Source of the DNA: Bacteroidota bacterium | GTDB lineage: Bacteria; Bacteroidota; Bacteroidia; Bacteroidales; JAAUTT01 | Length of the DNA: 42,899 bases | Assembly: GCA_023429135.1 (NCBI GenBank) | Contig: JAEYWD010000072.1 | Span: 1 to 42,899, forward strand | Direction: 5' to 3' | In this document: piece by piece, positions 30,928 to 39,839 of the stretch | How the letters are laid out: every line of letters starts with the position of its first letter | How positions within the stretch are numbered: position 1 is the stretch's first letter | Program-made: the position numbers and the translations under genes | The notes under the pieces: model-generated | Database searches by the model: none | The model's input: only the letters and a program-made list of their open reading frames with translations | What the model was told of the DNA's origin: nothing

Positions 30928-33798
30928 TCAATATTCAACGGCAGTATAAACATATTTTTGCAATAAGCCTCTCAGGTTTCGTTTTTCAAGGGGTTGACCT
31001 TTATAGGTCTTTACTATTTCCTGTATCGTCTTTTTGCTAAGATGTAATTTTCGCTCTCTTATTGCAGGTTGATTGCCAATAGCCTTAATTTTGCGCTTCA
31101 CAAGTTCGCCGAGCTCGTCATCATTAAGTTCATTAAAAAAATAAAATTCTTTTACAAACTGGAGGATATCAGAAGGGACATCGAGTGCTTTGATCGCCTC
31201 GGGTACTGATTTATTTACATGCGAAGAACCTGTAGTTTGAATGTTGTTATGGTTGAAGCCAATTTTCTTTTCGTTTCCATGCACAGTAGAGCTAAGAATA
31301 AAAATGGCATTTCCGGCATAAATTGTCTTTGCTGAACCATCGGAAAACAAACCTTCGCGGAAAATACCGGCAAAGAAACGGATAATCCGTTCGTGGGCCA
31401 TTTGGAAATTATAGAGATAAACGATCGAATAAGGGTTATGTGAAAGAAAAACAGAAAGTCTACCGCCATCTTCGCTTCCAACGGTACCGCTCGATGTGCC
31501 CATAAGCCGGTTAAGGTCGGAAGGATCGTTGAACAACCCCAAATCGAGGTGTAGAAATCGTTCCTGCTCATCGGGCCATAAAATTTTCGAAATTACTTTA
31601 GCACATTCGGTTTTGCCCGAATCGGGCAATCCGTAGAAATAAAGGACCCGGGGAAGGCGCGAGATATTCAATCCAAGCTTTTGGTCAACTACTAACGTGC
31701 ATAGTTCTTTCAATATCTCGTTGTGACCTATAATATATTCCGAAAATTGCTTTTCAATTTTTCCAAGGAAATTTTCAGGAATTAAACCCTTAATGGATGC
31801 TGCCCCCATCCATTGGTCAATTATCTTTTTCAAATGTTCGTGTTGTAATATCACAGAAGATCCATTATTTGATACCGAAGCAATACGAGCCAAGGCGCTG
31901 GCTTCATCAATAAGGTCGATTGTCTTGTCGGGGAAATGTCGATGTTTGATGTGTTGATCGGTCAGATGAATGGCCGAATGCAGAACAGTATCTGAAATTT
32001 CGACATGATGGTGCATTTTCCAAAGAGGAACCCTGGCTTTAATAACAGAGAAAGTAATTTGCTGGGATATTTCGTTTAAGTATACAGGCGAAAAGCGACG
32101 TTCAAATGCAGCATCGGGTTCGATAAATTTTGCATATTCGCGCGATGTTGTTGCACCTATCAACCGTATTTCGCCTGAAGAAAGAGCTGGCTTGAGTATA
32201 TTTGAGGCATCCATCTGGCCTTTACTATCACCGGCACCGATAAGGGTATGAAATTCGTCAATAAAAAGAACTAATTCGAGGTTGTTCCGCATTTCTTTAA
32301 TAATGTTGTTCATGCGCTGTTCAAAATCGCCTCTGTAGGTAGTACCGGCAACAAGTGCTCCCACATTCAGTTCCATTATTATTTTATTTTTGAGTGCATC
32401 AGGAACGTTGTTTGATACAATTCTTTGAGCAAGTCCATAAACAACAGCAGTTTTGCCAACTCCAGCCTCACCGAGCAAAACAGGGTTATTTTTCTCACTG
32501 CGGGCTAAAATGCGGACCATACGGTCAATTTCGCGATCGCGGCCAACAATTGGGGGGATTAGACCTTTACGTGCCTGTTCGGTAATATCGATACCAAACT
32601 GATTGAGTGTGAGTGCTTGCTCAACCGTAGGATCGGCTCCTACAGCCACTTTCACCTTTTTTTCCTGTTTTTGGTTCGCCAGATTTATTTCATGAGCTTT
32701 GCGCTCCCCGCCAATATACTGGTCAATAGTTGCAATAATTTCCTGTACAATTGGATGCGAGCTTCTTTTGCCCAAAAACAAACGTGTAGTTCGAAAGTGA
32801 CTGTAACGCTTTTCATGTTCACGATCGAGAGTAATACCCAATTTATCTTCTATATACTTAATTGTAGGAAGGGGCTTTTCGACATTTTCCATGGAATGAT
32901 AAATCAAGCCCATAATAGTTTCATATTCTTCCAATTTCTCAGCAGGTACTTTATCTTTCGAGAAAAGGACCAGACTATGAAGGTCGTCTTTTTCCTGATA
33001 ATCGGGATCAAGTATTAATTTCGACAATTTTTCAAATGTTTCGCGTTCCGAAACAATATAATTACCCTTTTCAACAGCAATAATCCATACACGGGCAGTT
33101 TCTTCAGGATATCCCATCCATGCCAATGCTTCACCGATAAGGTACCATCGAAAGTGATCGGTCATTTTTTCGAGCAAACATTTATGCATCCAACAGCACC
33201 CCTCTTCATATCTTTTACTATCGAAAAAAGCATCCATTATCAAAGTATCCATTATATCAAGATCTTTGGAATCTTTACTTGAGTCTAGTCCAGGCCAGCC
33301 TAATTCCCGGGCTGTTTTATCCCCTGTAAGAAAATATCCGATATTAATAACATCATCGAAGCGAGAACATTCAATTAAAACTTCGGCAAAATCAACAATT
33401 TCAGGAATGGTGACACCAGCAGCAAGCAGCCGGAATGAATAGTCTATAATTTCGTTTAAAACTTGCTTATACTCACCAGTTTCTTCTTCGGAACGGTGCG
33501 ATTTTATTTTCAGATAAGTCAGGAAACTATCTACATGATCGTAACGCTTATACGTGAGCTTATGTGGAATTTCGTAATCAATTTTACGATCGAGTACAAA
33601 TTTAATATGTGCGTTCCTGGTTTCGTCCATGAAAGGGAGAAGCTGGGAAGCCAGAATATGACCATCAAGCGATTCAGTATCTAATTCCAGGATCTGGTCG
33701 ACAATCTCTTTTGCCTGCTCCTCTTCTTTATTGTTTATATGCTCAATTGCCAAATCAATGAGTTCATTTATTTTTTCGGTTTTTTCTTCCTGGTCCAT
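30928..33798 (-). CDS. TPR-ClpA-like double AAA+ protein, paralogue A
   Basis: A 956-residue soluble protein. Residues 1-330 are TPR-like helices (for example EQAKEIVDQILELD, FRWYLIGEALAWMG, YPEETARVWIIAV) in place of the Clp N-domain. AAA+ ring 1 (about 395-640) is intact: Walker A GEAGVGKT (443-450), pore loop TYRG (487-490), Walker B LFIDE (511-515), sensor GATTS, arginine finger ERRF. No ClpB-type middle coiled coil is present. Ring 2 (about 690-900) keeps Walker A GLPDSGKT but has Tyr796-Asn797 where ClpA has Asp-Glu, Thr772 in place of the pore-loop Tyr, and no RNR finger. An IGF tripeptide (846-848) follows the sensor strand, as the ClpP loop does in ClpA. It is downstream of paralogue B, 32 bases away. 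Confidence 0.87.
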   Translation of the reverse strand: MDQEEKTEKINELIDLAIEHINNKEEEQAKEIVDQILELDTESLDGHILASQLLPFMDETRNAHIKFVLDRKIDYEIPHKLTYKRYDHVDSFLTYLKIKSHRSEEETGEYKQVLNEIIDYSFRLLAAGVTIPEIVDFAEVLIECSRFDDVINIGYFLTGDKTARELGWPGLDSSKDSKDLDIMDTLIMDAFFDSKRYEEGCCWMHKCLLEKMTDHFRWYLIGEALAWMGYPEETARVWIIAVEKGNYIVSERETFEKLSKLILDPDYQEKDDLHSLVLFSKDKVPAEKLEEYETIMGLIYHSMENVEKPLPTIKYIEDKLGITLDREHEKRYSHFRTTRLFLGKRSSHPIVQEIIATIDQYIGGERKAHEINLANQKQEKKVKVAVGADPTVEQALTLNQFGIDITEQARKGLIPPIVGRDREIDRMVRILARSEKNNPVLLGEAGVGKTAVVYGLAQRIVSNNVPDALKNKIIMELNVGALVAGTTYRGDFEQRMNNIIKEMRNNLELVLFIDEFHTLIGAGDSKGQMDASNILKPALSSGEIRLIGATTSREYAKFIEPDAAFERRFSPVYLNEISQQITFSVIKARVPLWKMHHHVEISDTVLHSAIHLTDQHIKHRHFPDKTIDLIDEASALARIASVSNNGSSVILQHEHLKKIIDQWMGAASIKGLIPENFLGKIEKQFSEYIIGHNEILKELCTLVVDQKLGLNISRLPRVLYFYGLPDSGKTECAKVISKILWPDEQERFLHLDLGLFNDPSDLNRLMGTSSGTVGSEDGGRLSVFLSHNPYSIVYLYNFQMAHERIIRFFAGIFREGLFSDGSAKTIYAGNAIFILSSTVHGNEKKIGFNHNNIQTTGSSHVNKSVPEAIKALDVPSDILQFVKEFYFFNELNDDELGELVKRKIKAIGNQPAIRERKLHLSKKTIQEIVKTYKGQPLEKRNLRGLLQKYVYTAVEY

Positions 33799-33830
33799 AC
33801 ATCCGTATTTTTAAAGGCAACATCATTTGA

Positions 33831-36734
33831 TTATTTAACAGTTATATGCTTGATAGTTTTCGCTTTCGATTTTAACATCTGATCCCTGAGTTTTGGAACA
33901 ACATATTGATCGATTAGCACCTCCATATTTCTTTTTTCTCCCGGCATTTCGTAAAATGCATTGGTAAGTACCTCAGTAATGCTATTGGCAAACGAGAGTT
34001 TTATTCCTTTTTGTTCATATTGATGTTTAAATTTTTCAATATGGATATCTAAAACCTTATGCATATCGGAGCTGGCTAAGGCACTAAAGTAAAAAGTCCT
34101 GAGAAAGACCCTGTTCCACAAAGCAGGGAACCCATTATTTTTAAGCATATCCAAAATCTGACCGTCATCGGGAGTTAAAGATAAATTCGAATGTGAAAAA
34201 CCAAGGCTGCCTTTTTCGGATTTAGCATCAAAATGAAGAATAAATATTGTATCGCCGGCTAAGATGGTCTGCCCCTTTTTATCGACAAACATACCAGTAC
34301 GAAACAGACTGCCGAAAAATCGGATAATTTGAGGATGAGCCTCTTTGATATTTTTCAGTATTATTATTGAAAAAGGTTTCCGTTTAATTCGGGCAGTAAG
34401 AATTCCCTCATCGTTATAGCCAGCATAACCCGGAGGACCTCCAACTAACCTATGATAAGAAAAATGATCCGAATATTCGGCCAGGTTTAAGACCATTAGC
34501 CTGTCGGTTTCGCTGGGCCACAATGTTTTTTCCAAAGCAGTGGCGGCTGTTGTTTTCCCATTTCCAGCCAGACCATAAAAAAGCAATACAAAAGGAATAA
34601 CTGGATCTTTTACCGAATGCCGCACCTGTAAAATAAGAGATGTTAGTTCCTTTATAACCAAAGGTTGAGCAACAATAAGTTTTTGGAGGGAATCGGAAAT
34701 AGCCATTCGTTCCTTTTTGTCGACATCTTGTTTCTCTGATGTATTTTCGTCAAGTCGTTCAGTCAATGTACCTGTCCATTCCCTGAAAACATGATTAACA
34801 TTATCGGTAGATAAAGTTAGAAGCTTACCATTGTCCTGTTTCTGGTTCCTGGTACTTACAAACGCGCAACTCTCGTCCAGCAGATCGATGACTTTATCAG
34901 GAAAACGGCGGTGCCTGATATGGTTTTCACTCAGATCGATGGCATAAATCAATGTTTTTTCGGGCACAACCACCCGATGATGTTCCTGCCAGAAGCCAAC
35001 CCGGTGTTTAAGTACTTCAAGAGTTGCATCGCGATCCATTTCGGCAACACGCACAGGAGTAAACCTACGCGCCATAGCCTGATCTTTTTCTATATACAGA
35101 GAATACTCGTGCGACGTAGTGGCCCCAACCAATCGTATTTCGCCTTTGGCAAGCGCAGGCTTGGCAATATTGGCGACATCAAGGTCGCCCCGGTTTGCAG
35201 CCCCTGCTCCCATAATAGTATGCAATTCGTCGACAAAAAGAATAATGTCCTCGTTTTCCTTAAGTTCTTTGATTATATCGGTAATTCTGGTTTCAAAATC
35301 GCCCCGCCACATGGTTCCTCCCACAAGGGCACTCATTGACAATTCAATTATTCTTTTATCCTTTAAATAAGCTGGAACTTTTTCGGCGTTAATCCTTTGG
35401 GCAAGCCCTAGTATAATTGCAGTTTTCCCTACTCCTGCCTCGCCTAGTAAAACCGGATTGTTTTTCTCCATCCTGATCAGAATACGGATAAGAGCATCGA
35501 TTTCACGATCACGCCCCACCACCAAAGGATATTTCTTTGCACGTACCAGTTCGGTAATATCCACACCATATCTTTCTATTGTAATTGGCTTTATTTTATA
35601 AACTTTTGGTATAATTTGCGGTTCATTTTCCTGAACTTCATTGCTTTTCCCATTTACCATCGGATCAGGAGGCAAATAAGGGTGAGCCCCTTGGGTCTTT
35701 GGTAACCACAAACGTCCGTTTAGAAAATAATCTTCTTTTTTTAAAGGAGGAAGCTTTACCTGAAGCATTCCTTCTACATAATCGGCAGATGTTAATCGTT
35801 TATCGGAGTGTCCGATACTCACGAAAGCATCCACATTTATTTTTTCGAATAAAGCTTTCTTATCATCAGGTATTTTATCTTTAATAGCTAATAAACGGTG
35901 CCTGAGTATTTGTTTTTCGTTACATTCCTTATCAGCAACCATATTGCAAAGATTATCCATATCGGAGGTGAGCCAATCATCAAATCCTGCCAGCTCAGTT
36001 CCCAAAATCCACTGGCGCGCAGTTTCCTCTGGTTGATTTAACCGGCAATACACTTCGCCTCTCGAAAAATACATTGTCCAGTCATCAGGAAAAATCTCAA
36101 TATACTTGTTACACCATTCGAGTGCTTCCAAATTTCTGCCAGTATAGAAAAATGCATCCATAATTGGACCATGGTAAATATCTTCATTCCAATCGGGAAT
36201 TTCTGAATGATTAAGCCCGGGCAAACCTAATTCATCAGCTGTTTTCCTGTTTACAATAAACTGGGCAAATTCTATAATTTCATCATATCTGTCTGTTTTA
36301 AAAAGATAATCCAGAAAATAATCAAGGTGCTCTGTTCCATAGCCATTCTCAAGTATTTTCTTTGTGTACTGGTAACCTCTCTCAGCAAGAGCCCGGTCAT
36401 TATTCTTAGCGTTTTCGTCCTCTTTATTATTGAGAATACTGCTTCTTGTAAAGCAAAAATGGTAAGACATTATCAAATGATCAAGGAAATCATGGGGGCC
36501 ATGATGCCTGCTTAATGTATCTTTATAATGAATATCATAATTAACAATGAATTCGGCATGCTCCAGGTAATGCAAATCAAAAAAAGGCTCATATATGTGC
36601 ATTGCCAATGCTCTTATTGAAATATTGTTTGGAGCTATTTCCAGCGCTTTTTCAATAAATTCTTTTGCTTTGTCTGTCGAATTGCTTTCCCAGTATTGGA
36701 AGGCCTGATCGTAAAGTTGTTGAATGCTTTCCAT
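33831..36734 (-). CDS. TPR-ClpA-like double AAA+ protein, paralogue B
   Basis: A 967-residue soluble protein, first of the pair. The N-terminal TPR-like part (about 1-330) shares TADELGLPGL and PIMDAFF with paralogue A. Ring 1 is intact: Walker A GEAGVGKT (431-438), pore MWRG (475-478), Walker B LFVDE (499-503), sensor GATTS, ARRF. Ring 2 keeps Walker A GLAGNGKT (721-728), an aromatic pore loop GYAG (769-772) and an NR arginine (FPALWNRVF), but Walker B reads Lys794-Asn795 instead of Asp-Glu. LGF (844-846) stands at the ClpP-docking position. Ring 2 is therefore less decayed than in A. It should be an ATP-driven unfoldase, possibly feeding ClpP and forming mixed rings with A; targets are unknown. 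Confidence 0.87.
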   Translation of the reverse strand: MESIQQLYDQAFQYWESNSTDKAKEFIEKALEIAPNNISIRALAMHIYEPFFDLHYLEHAEFIVNYDIHYKDTLSRHHGPHDFLDHLIMSYHFCFTRSSILNNKEDENAKNNDRALAERGYQYTKKILENGYGTEHLDYFLDYLFKTDRYDEIIEFAQFIVNRKTADELGLPGLNHSEIPDWNEDIYHGPIMDAFFYTGRNLEALEWCNKYIEIFPDDWTMYFSRGEVYCRLNQPEETARQWILGTELAGFDDWLTSDMDNLCNMVADKECNEKQILRHRLLAIKDKIPDDKKALFEKINVDAFVSIGHSDKRLTSADYVEGMLQVKLPPLKKEDYFLNGRLWLPKTQGAHPYLPPDPMVNGKSNEVQENEPQIIPKVYKIKPITIERYGVDITELVRAKKYPLVVGRDREIDALIRILIRMEKNNPVLLGEAGVGKTAIILGLAQRINAEKVPAYLKDKRIIELSMSALVGGTMWRGDFETRITDIIKELKENEDIILFVDELHTIMGAGAANRGDLDVANIAKPALAKGEIRLVGATTSHEYSLYIEKDQAMARRFTPVRVAEMDRDATLEVLKHRVGFWQEHHRVVVPEKTLIYAIDLSENHIRHRRFPDKVIDLLDESCAFVSTRNQKQDNGKLLTLSTDNVNHVFREWTGTLTERLDENTSEKQDVDKKERMAISDSLQKLIVAQPLVIKELTSLILQVRHSVKDPVIPFVLLFYGLAGNGKTTAATALEKTLWPSETDRLMVLNLAEYSDHFSYHRLVGGPPGYAGYNDEGILTARIKRKPFSIIILKNIKEAHPQIIRFFGSLFRTGMFVDKKGQTILAGDTIFILHFDAKSEKGSLGFSHSNLSLTPDDGQILDMLKNNGFPALWNRVFLRTFYFSALASSDMHKVLDIHIEKFKHQYEQKGIKLSFANSITEVLTNAFYEMPGEKRNMEVLIDQYVVPKLRDQMLKSKAKTIKHITVK

Positions 36735-36864
36735 AAAAATTGCGAATGATGCATTTCAATTTTATAAAATTTTTCAGCCAAAAAAAAATAATAAGCTCAA
36801 AATCCAAGTCAATACATTAAATTCATTAGAGCAAATTAATTTAGGACAAGTCACCATTCAACAT

Positions 36865-37010
36865 GAGAGCAAACGATTTCAACGTCTTAGCAAGTCATTT
36901 CAACTCGAGAGCAAACGATTTCAACGTGATAGCGAGTCGTTTCAACGTGATAGCAAGTGATTTCAACGTGAGAGCAAGTGGTTTCAACTTGAGAGCAATT
37001 AAGTCATTTT
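36865..37010. repeat. 21-bp tandem repeat array, six full units plus a partial
   Basis: Six head-to-tail 21-base units occupy 36865-36990 (GAGAGCAAACGATTTCAACGT and variants), with a partial seventh from 36991. Traces of a degenerate unit lie to the left (about 36829-36864). Units differ mainly in the middle (ACG, GTC, GTG) while TTTCAAC and AGC are constant. The period equals seven codons and about two helical turns. There are no spacers, so it is not a CRISPR array. Confidence 0.9.
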
Positions 37011-37026
37011 ACACGCTCCTGAATGT

Positions 37027-37059
37027 AAAAAGGGCCGCTTCATGCGAAGCAGCCCTTTT
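37027..37059 (-). terminator. terminator of the six-haem lipoprotein gene
   Basis: AAAAGGGC (37028-37035) pairs with GCCCTTTT (37052-37059) and GCTTC (37037-37041) with GAAGC (37046-37050), with one mismatch between the stem halves and loop ATGC. On the minus strand it ends in a T run. Located 38 bases after the stop at 37097. Confidence 0.85.
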
Positions 37060-37096
37060 AAGTTAGCCGTATTGGTATGAGTTAGAAAAACCTTTT

Positions 37097-38266
37097 TTAC
37101 AGGGCAGCAATTGTATTAGTTAACAAAGCCTTGGTATATGGGTAATTGTGAATACCATGGCTTCTGTCGCGGAGTACAAGCTGGAAATTGACAATTGCTG
37201 CTGCCTGTTTATTGTTAATGGTTGGAAATGGAGAACGTCCACCTGCTGTCCCGGTAGAATTCCATTTGCCTGTTGGGTTTGCGGATGCATCATAGACATC
37301 TACATAACCTGTATAACCAGAGGCGTCCTTTTGAAGGATTCCGCCAGTAGCCCCACCGATTTCGTCCAGTTTGGCACCTAATTGGTTGAGGAGAGTATTG
37401 ATTTCGGTACGAGTATTTGTGATCTTGCCTGCTAGAGCAGTTGCGTCGGCATGGCATGATTTACATCCGTTGGTATTGTTCACTAAACCATTATCGTCAA
37501 CAATATGAAATGTATGCCCGCCTGAGAGTGAACTGCCCGAAGCCGTAGGTGCATGACAGGTAGCACAGGATGCTCCCGCTTTGTGAGCTGAATTAGTGTA
37601 AGCTACTGTACCAGTAAATTCTTTACCTCCTCTGCCTGATGCAATTGCAGCCTGGGTTCCATAATGCGTACCCCATCTGAAATTAATTCCAGTATATGTG
37701 CCGGTCGGGTTGTTTGCAAAATCCATATGTTTTACAATACGAGGTTGGTGGCATTTTGCACAAAGATGACTGCTTGATCCCGCAGGAAAATCGGCCAACA
37801 ATGTTTTAGTAGTATCAATTAACATGTCAACTGCAGTCGTGGTTGTAAGTGCATAGTCGGTCGAATCATAAGCTGTATGAATCTTGTGACAAGTCCGGCA
37901 GCTAAATGATGTTGGAGCAGTAAGTGCAGAGGCTGAAGCATTGTAAGCTTTCTTGGAAGGATTCTTTGCTATAACATCCAAAAAGCCTTCATTCGAGTGG
38001 CAGGGAGCGCAATTATTCCTTGTACCCTCATCTTCCCAGGCATGGCCGGTAGCATGTAAAGAGTGATTAAGCTGTTTACTTTTAGCTAACAATCCTGAAC
38101 TTGAATTATGACATTTTTTGCACGTTTCGTTAGCATCAATCCCAGCGTTGCCATCTTTACCATCTTCTCCAGGAGCACCAGCAGGTCCTTCACAGGCCGT
38201 AAACGCAGCCATTGCAATCATACAAACAGCGGCTAAAATCAAATTGATTCTTAAAAATTTTTTCAT
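37097..38266 (-). CDS. six-haem cytochrome lipoprotein with collagen-like stub
   Basis: A 389-residue lipoprotein (lipobox TAC, Cys25) followed at once by six G-x-y triplets (GPAGAPGEDGKDGNAGID, about 27-44), then six haem sites: CKKCH, CAPCH, CRTCH, CAKCH, CATCH, CKSCH. The short collagen-like stem may hold the cytochrome away from its lipid anchor. The haems are widely spaced with intervening beta-rich segments, unlike a compact c3 fold, and the last ~90 residues (after CKSCH) have no haem. It is probably an outer-membrane-attached electron carrier, possibly surface-exposed. It is a single-gene unit with its own terminator, 6.2 kb from the electron-transfer operon. The partner or substrate is unknown. 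Confidence 0.87.
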   Translation of the reverse strand: MKKFLRINLILAAVCMIAMAAFTACEGPAGAPGEDGKDGNAGIDANETCKKCHNSSSGLLAKSKQLNHSLHATGHAWEDEGTRNNCAPCHSNEGFLDVIAKNPSKKAYNASASALTAPTSFSCRTCHKIHTAYDSTDYALTTTTAVDMLIDTTKTLLADFPAGSSSHLCAKCHQPRIVKHMDFANNPTGTYTGINFRWGTHYGTQAAIASGRGGKEFTGTVAYTNSAHKAGASCATCHAPTASGSSLSGGHTFHIVDDNGLVNNTNGCKSCHADATALAGKITNTRTEINTLLNQLGAKLDEIGGATGGILQKDASGYTGYVDVYDASANPTGKWNSTGTAGGRSPFPTINNKQAAAIVNFQLVLRDRSHGIHNYPYTKALLTNTIAAL

Positions 38267-38446
38267 AACTGAGTTTTTTAGTCCTATTGGTCTTTTTTAT
38301 TTTATACTAATATAGATGTTTAAAACCAGCTCCCTTCTAATAGAAGCGGTAGACTTTTTGAGTGAATCAACAGATATGCACATCATTATATAATGACTTT
38401 TTCTTTTAATATTATCGAGATATATCGATTAAAATACCGGAAAGTC

Positions 38447-39304
38447 CTATTTTTTAAAATATCCAACATGGTCGGACACATATTTTTCAAATGAAATAGG
38501 TTCCCTGTTAAGTAATTGTTGAATATCCTGGTAAATATTTCCTGCCTTTCCAAACTTTGTAACAAGGTAGAGAACTGTTACTACTATTACATAGGCCGTT
38601 TTATGCCCTTGACCTTTCATGTGACAGAAAAATTTAAACACAGATACGGGCCGGTAATTTATTTCCTTATCAAGGACGCTGCTCAAGACAGAGACTACTT
38701 CATAATAAGTTAAAGCTCTGCTTCCGGTTAAATTATACTTTTTGTTGAAATGGTTGCCGGTAGACAATGCAAGAGCACCAACTTCAGCTACATCGCGGGT
38801 ATCGACAAAACTGGTCCTGCCATTTCCTGCGGGAAGAATTATTTTATGAAGATTTCGGATATCGTCCAAATGGGTTGTATTGAGGTTTTGCATAAAGAAT
38901 CCAGCTCTCAGGAAAGTATAAGGGATTCCTGAAGCAAGAATATATTTCTCAATCTTGTAGTGAGGAACAATTTTATTGCTTTCAACTCCTATTAGGGAAA
39001 GAAATACGATATGCGTGATTCCTTTCTTTTTCGCAACCTCAATAAAGGGAAGAAACGTGTTTTTGGTATTTGATATGTGGGGAGGTCGCATTAGAAAAAT
39101 GCGATCAACTCGCTCCAAAGAAGTTTCGAATGTTGCCGGATTTTCGAAATCCAGAACTGCGGTTTTTATATCAGGTGAAAACTTCTTTGCACTTTCGGGG
39201 CGGCTAATCGCAGCAACTGCTTCAATATTCATATCTTTCCTCAAAAAATCCAATACATAACTTCCCACGTTTCCAGTTGCACCAGTAACTAATACTCTTT
39301 CCAT
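38447..39304 (-). CDS. NmrA-like NAD(P)-binding oxidoreductase
   Basis: A 285-residue soluble protein with an N-terminal Rossmann motif (VTGATGNVGSYV, residues 6-17). It has the atypical-SDR layout of NmrA/NAD(P)H-binding proteins: FLSLIGVESN strand-turn, PHYKIEKYILASGIPYTFLRAGFFMQNL and SFVDTRDVAEVGALAL. The YxxxK-like SDR catalytic pair is represented by HYKIEK. Members act as redox sensors or quinone/NADPH reductases; the substrate cannot be deduced. It stands alone and is divergent from the small membrane protein at 39390. Confidence 0.88.
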   Translation of the reverse strand: MERVLVTGATGNVGSYVLDFLRKDMNIEAVAAISRPESAKKFSPDIKTAVLDFENPATFETSLERVDRIFLMRPPHISNTKNTFLPFIEVAKKKGITHIVFLSLIGVESNKIVPHYKIEKYILASGIPYTFLRAGFFMQNLNTTHLDDIRNLHKIILPAGNGRTSFVDTRDVAEVGALALSTGNHFNKKYNLTGSRALTYYEVVSVLSSVLDKEINYRPVSVFKFFCHMKGQGHKTAYVIVVTVLYLVTKFGKAGNIYQDIQQLLNREPISFEKYVSDHVGYFKK

Positions 39305-39389
39305 AACTCGTTTTTCCTGATTATTATTTTTTTCGCAATTAATTTACAAACTTTAAGGCAAAATTCAATTATCAAGGGAAAATGTAGTT

Positions 39390-39743
39390 ATGAAAAATCT
39401 CTTCAGCTTTTGCGTATTGGTTGTCACCATTTTAATTGTGAACCTACTTACAGGTTTTATTACCGATTACCTGATGAATTACAGGGGCATTACAAATCCT
39501 ATGAAATTTACAGCAATAGGAATGGCTGTTCTGGTTATTATTCTTTATCCGGCATTTAAGTTTCTGGATGAGCTGGTCACCACATTTGCCAAAAAGGTGA
39601 TGAGCAAAGGGCATAATATGTTTGGGAAGGTATTAGGAACAATCCTGGTCTTCGCAATCCTGATTTTTGTGCTTTATTGTGTGTATGCCAACCAATGGTA
39701 TGGGATTAATGTACCACGAATTTTAATAAGCCGTTGGTTTTAA
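39390..39743 (+). CDS. small three-helix membrane protein, function unknown
   Basis: A 117-residue protein with three hydrophobic helices (about 5-25, 40-60, 82-103) and a short polar C-terminus ending in ISRWF. No named family was recognised. It is a monocistronic gene by context, with an SDR-type gene divergent to the left and a long hairpin (39783-39839) to the right. Confidence 0.65.
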   Translation: MKNLFSFCVLVVTILIVNLLTGFITDYLMNYRGITNPMKFTAIGMAVLVIILYPAFKFLDELVTTFAKKVMSKGHNMFGKVLGTILVFAILIFVLYCVYANQWYGINVPRILISRWF

Positions 39744-39782
39744 AAGAGGGTTTAGGGGTTAGGAGTTTAGGCGGTAGGTAAA

Positions 39783-39839
39783 AAAATATTCAATCAGGAA
39801 CATCAATCATAGCGACTGATGTTCCTGATTGAATATTTT
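39783..39839. terminator. 23-bp perfect hairpin between convergent genes
   Basis: The arms 39783-39805 and 39817-39839 pair perfectly, with an 11-base loop. The right arm runs into the stop codon of the prolyl oligopeptidase gene (39838-39840). Stem ends are AAAATATT/AATATTTT, giving U-rich 3' sides in both directions. Likely a bidirectional terminator. Confidence 0.85.

Larger units (their letters stand above)
36735..37096. other. gene-free region with tandem repeats upstream of the AAA+ pair
   Basis: No gene is supported in these 362 bases. They hold an AT-rich stretch next to the start of paralogue B, which must contain its promoter, then the 21-bp tandem repeat block (36865-37010) and the terminator at 37027-37059. 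Confidence 0.7.

Noticed and set aside
30928..36734. Type VI secretion ClpV or heat-shock ClpB
   Set aside because: No middle coiled-coil domain and no Clp N-domain, and no other secretion genes nearby. The IGF/LGF loops point to ClpA/ClpC-like proteins instead.
36865..37010. Possible CRISPR array
   Set aside because: Units of 21 bases follow one another without unique spacers, and no cas genes are near.
36724..37066. Two plus-strand frames reading RFQRDSE- and RANDFNV-type seven-residue repeats
   Set aside because: Both are simply translations of the 21-bp tandem repeat in two frames. A period divisible by three keeps frames open, and the peptides lack any fold. One also starts inside the coding region of paralogue B.
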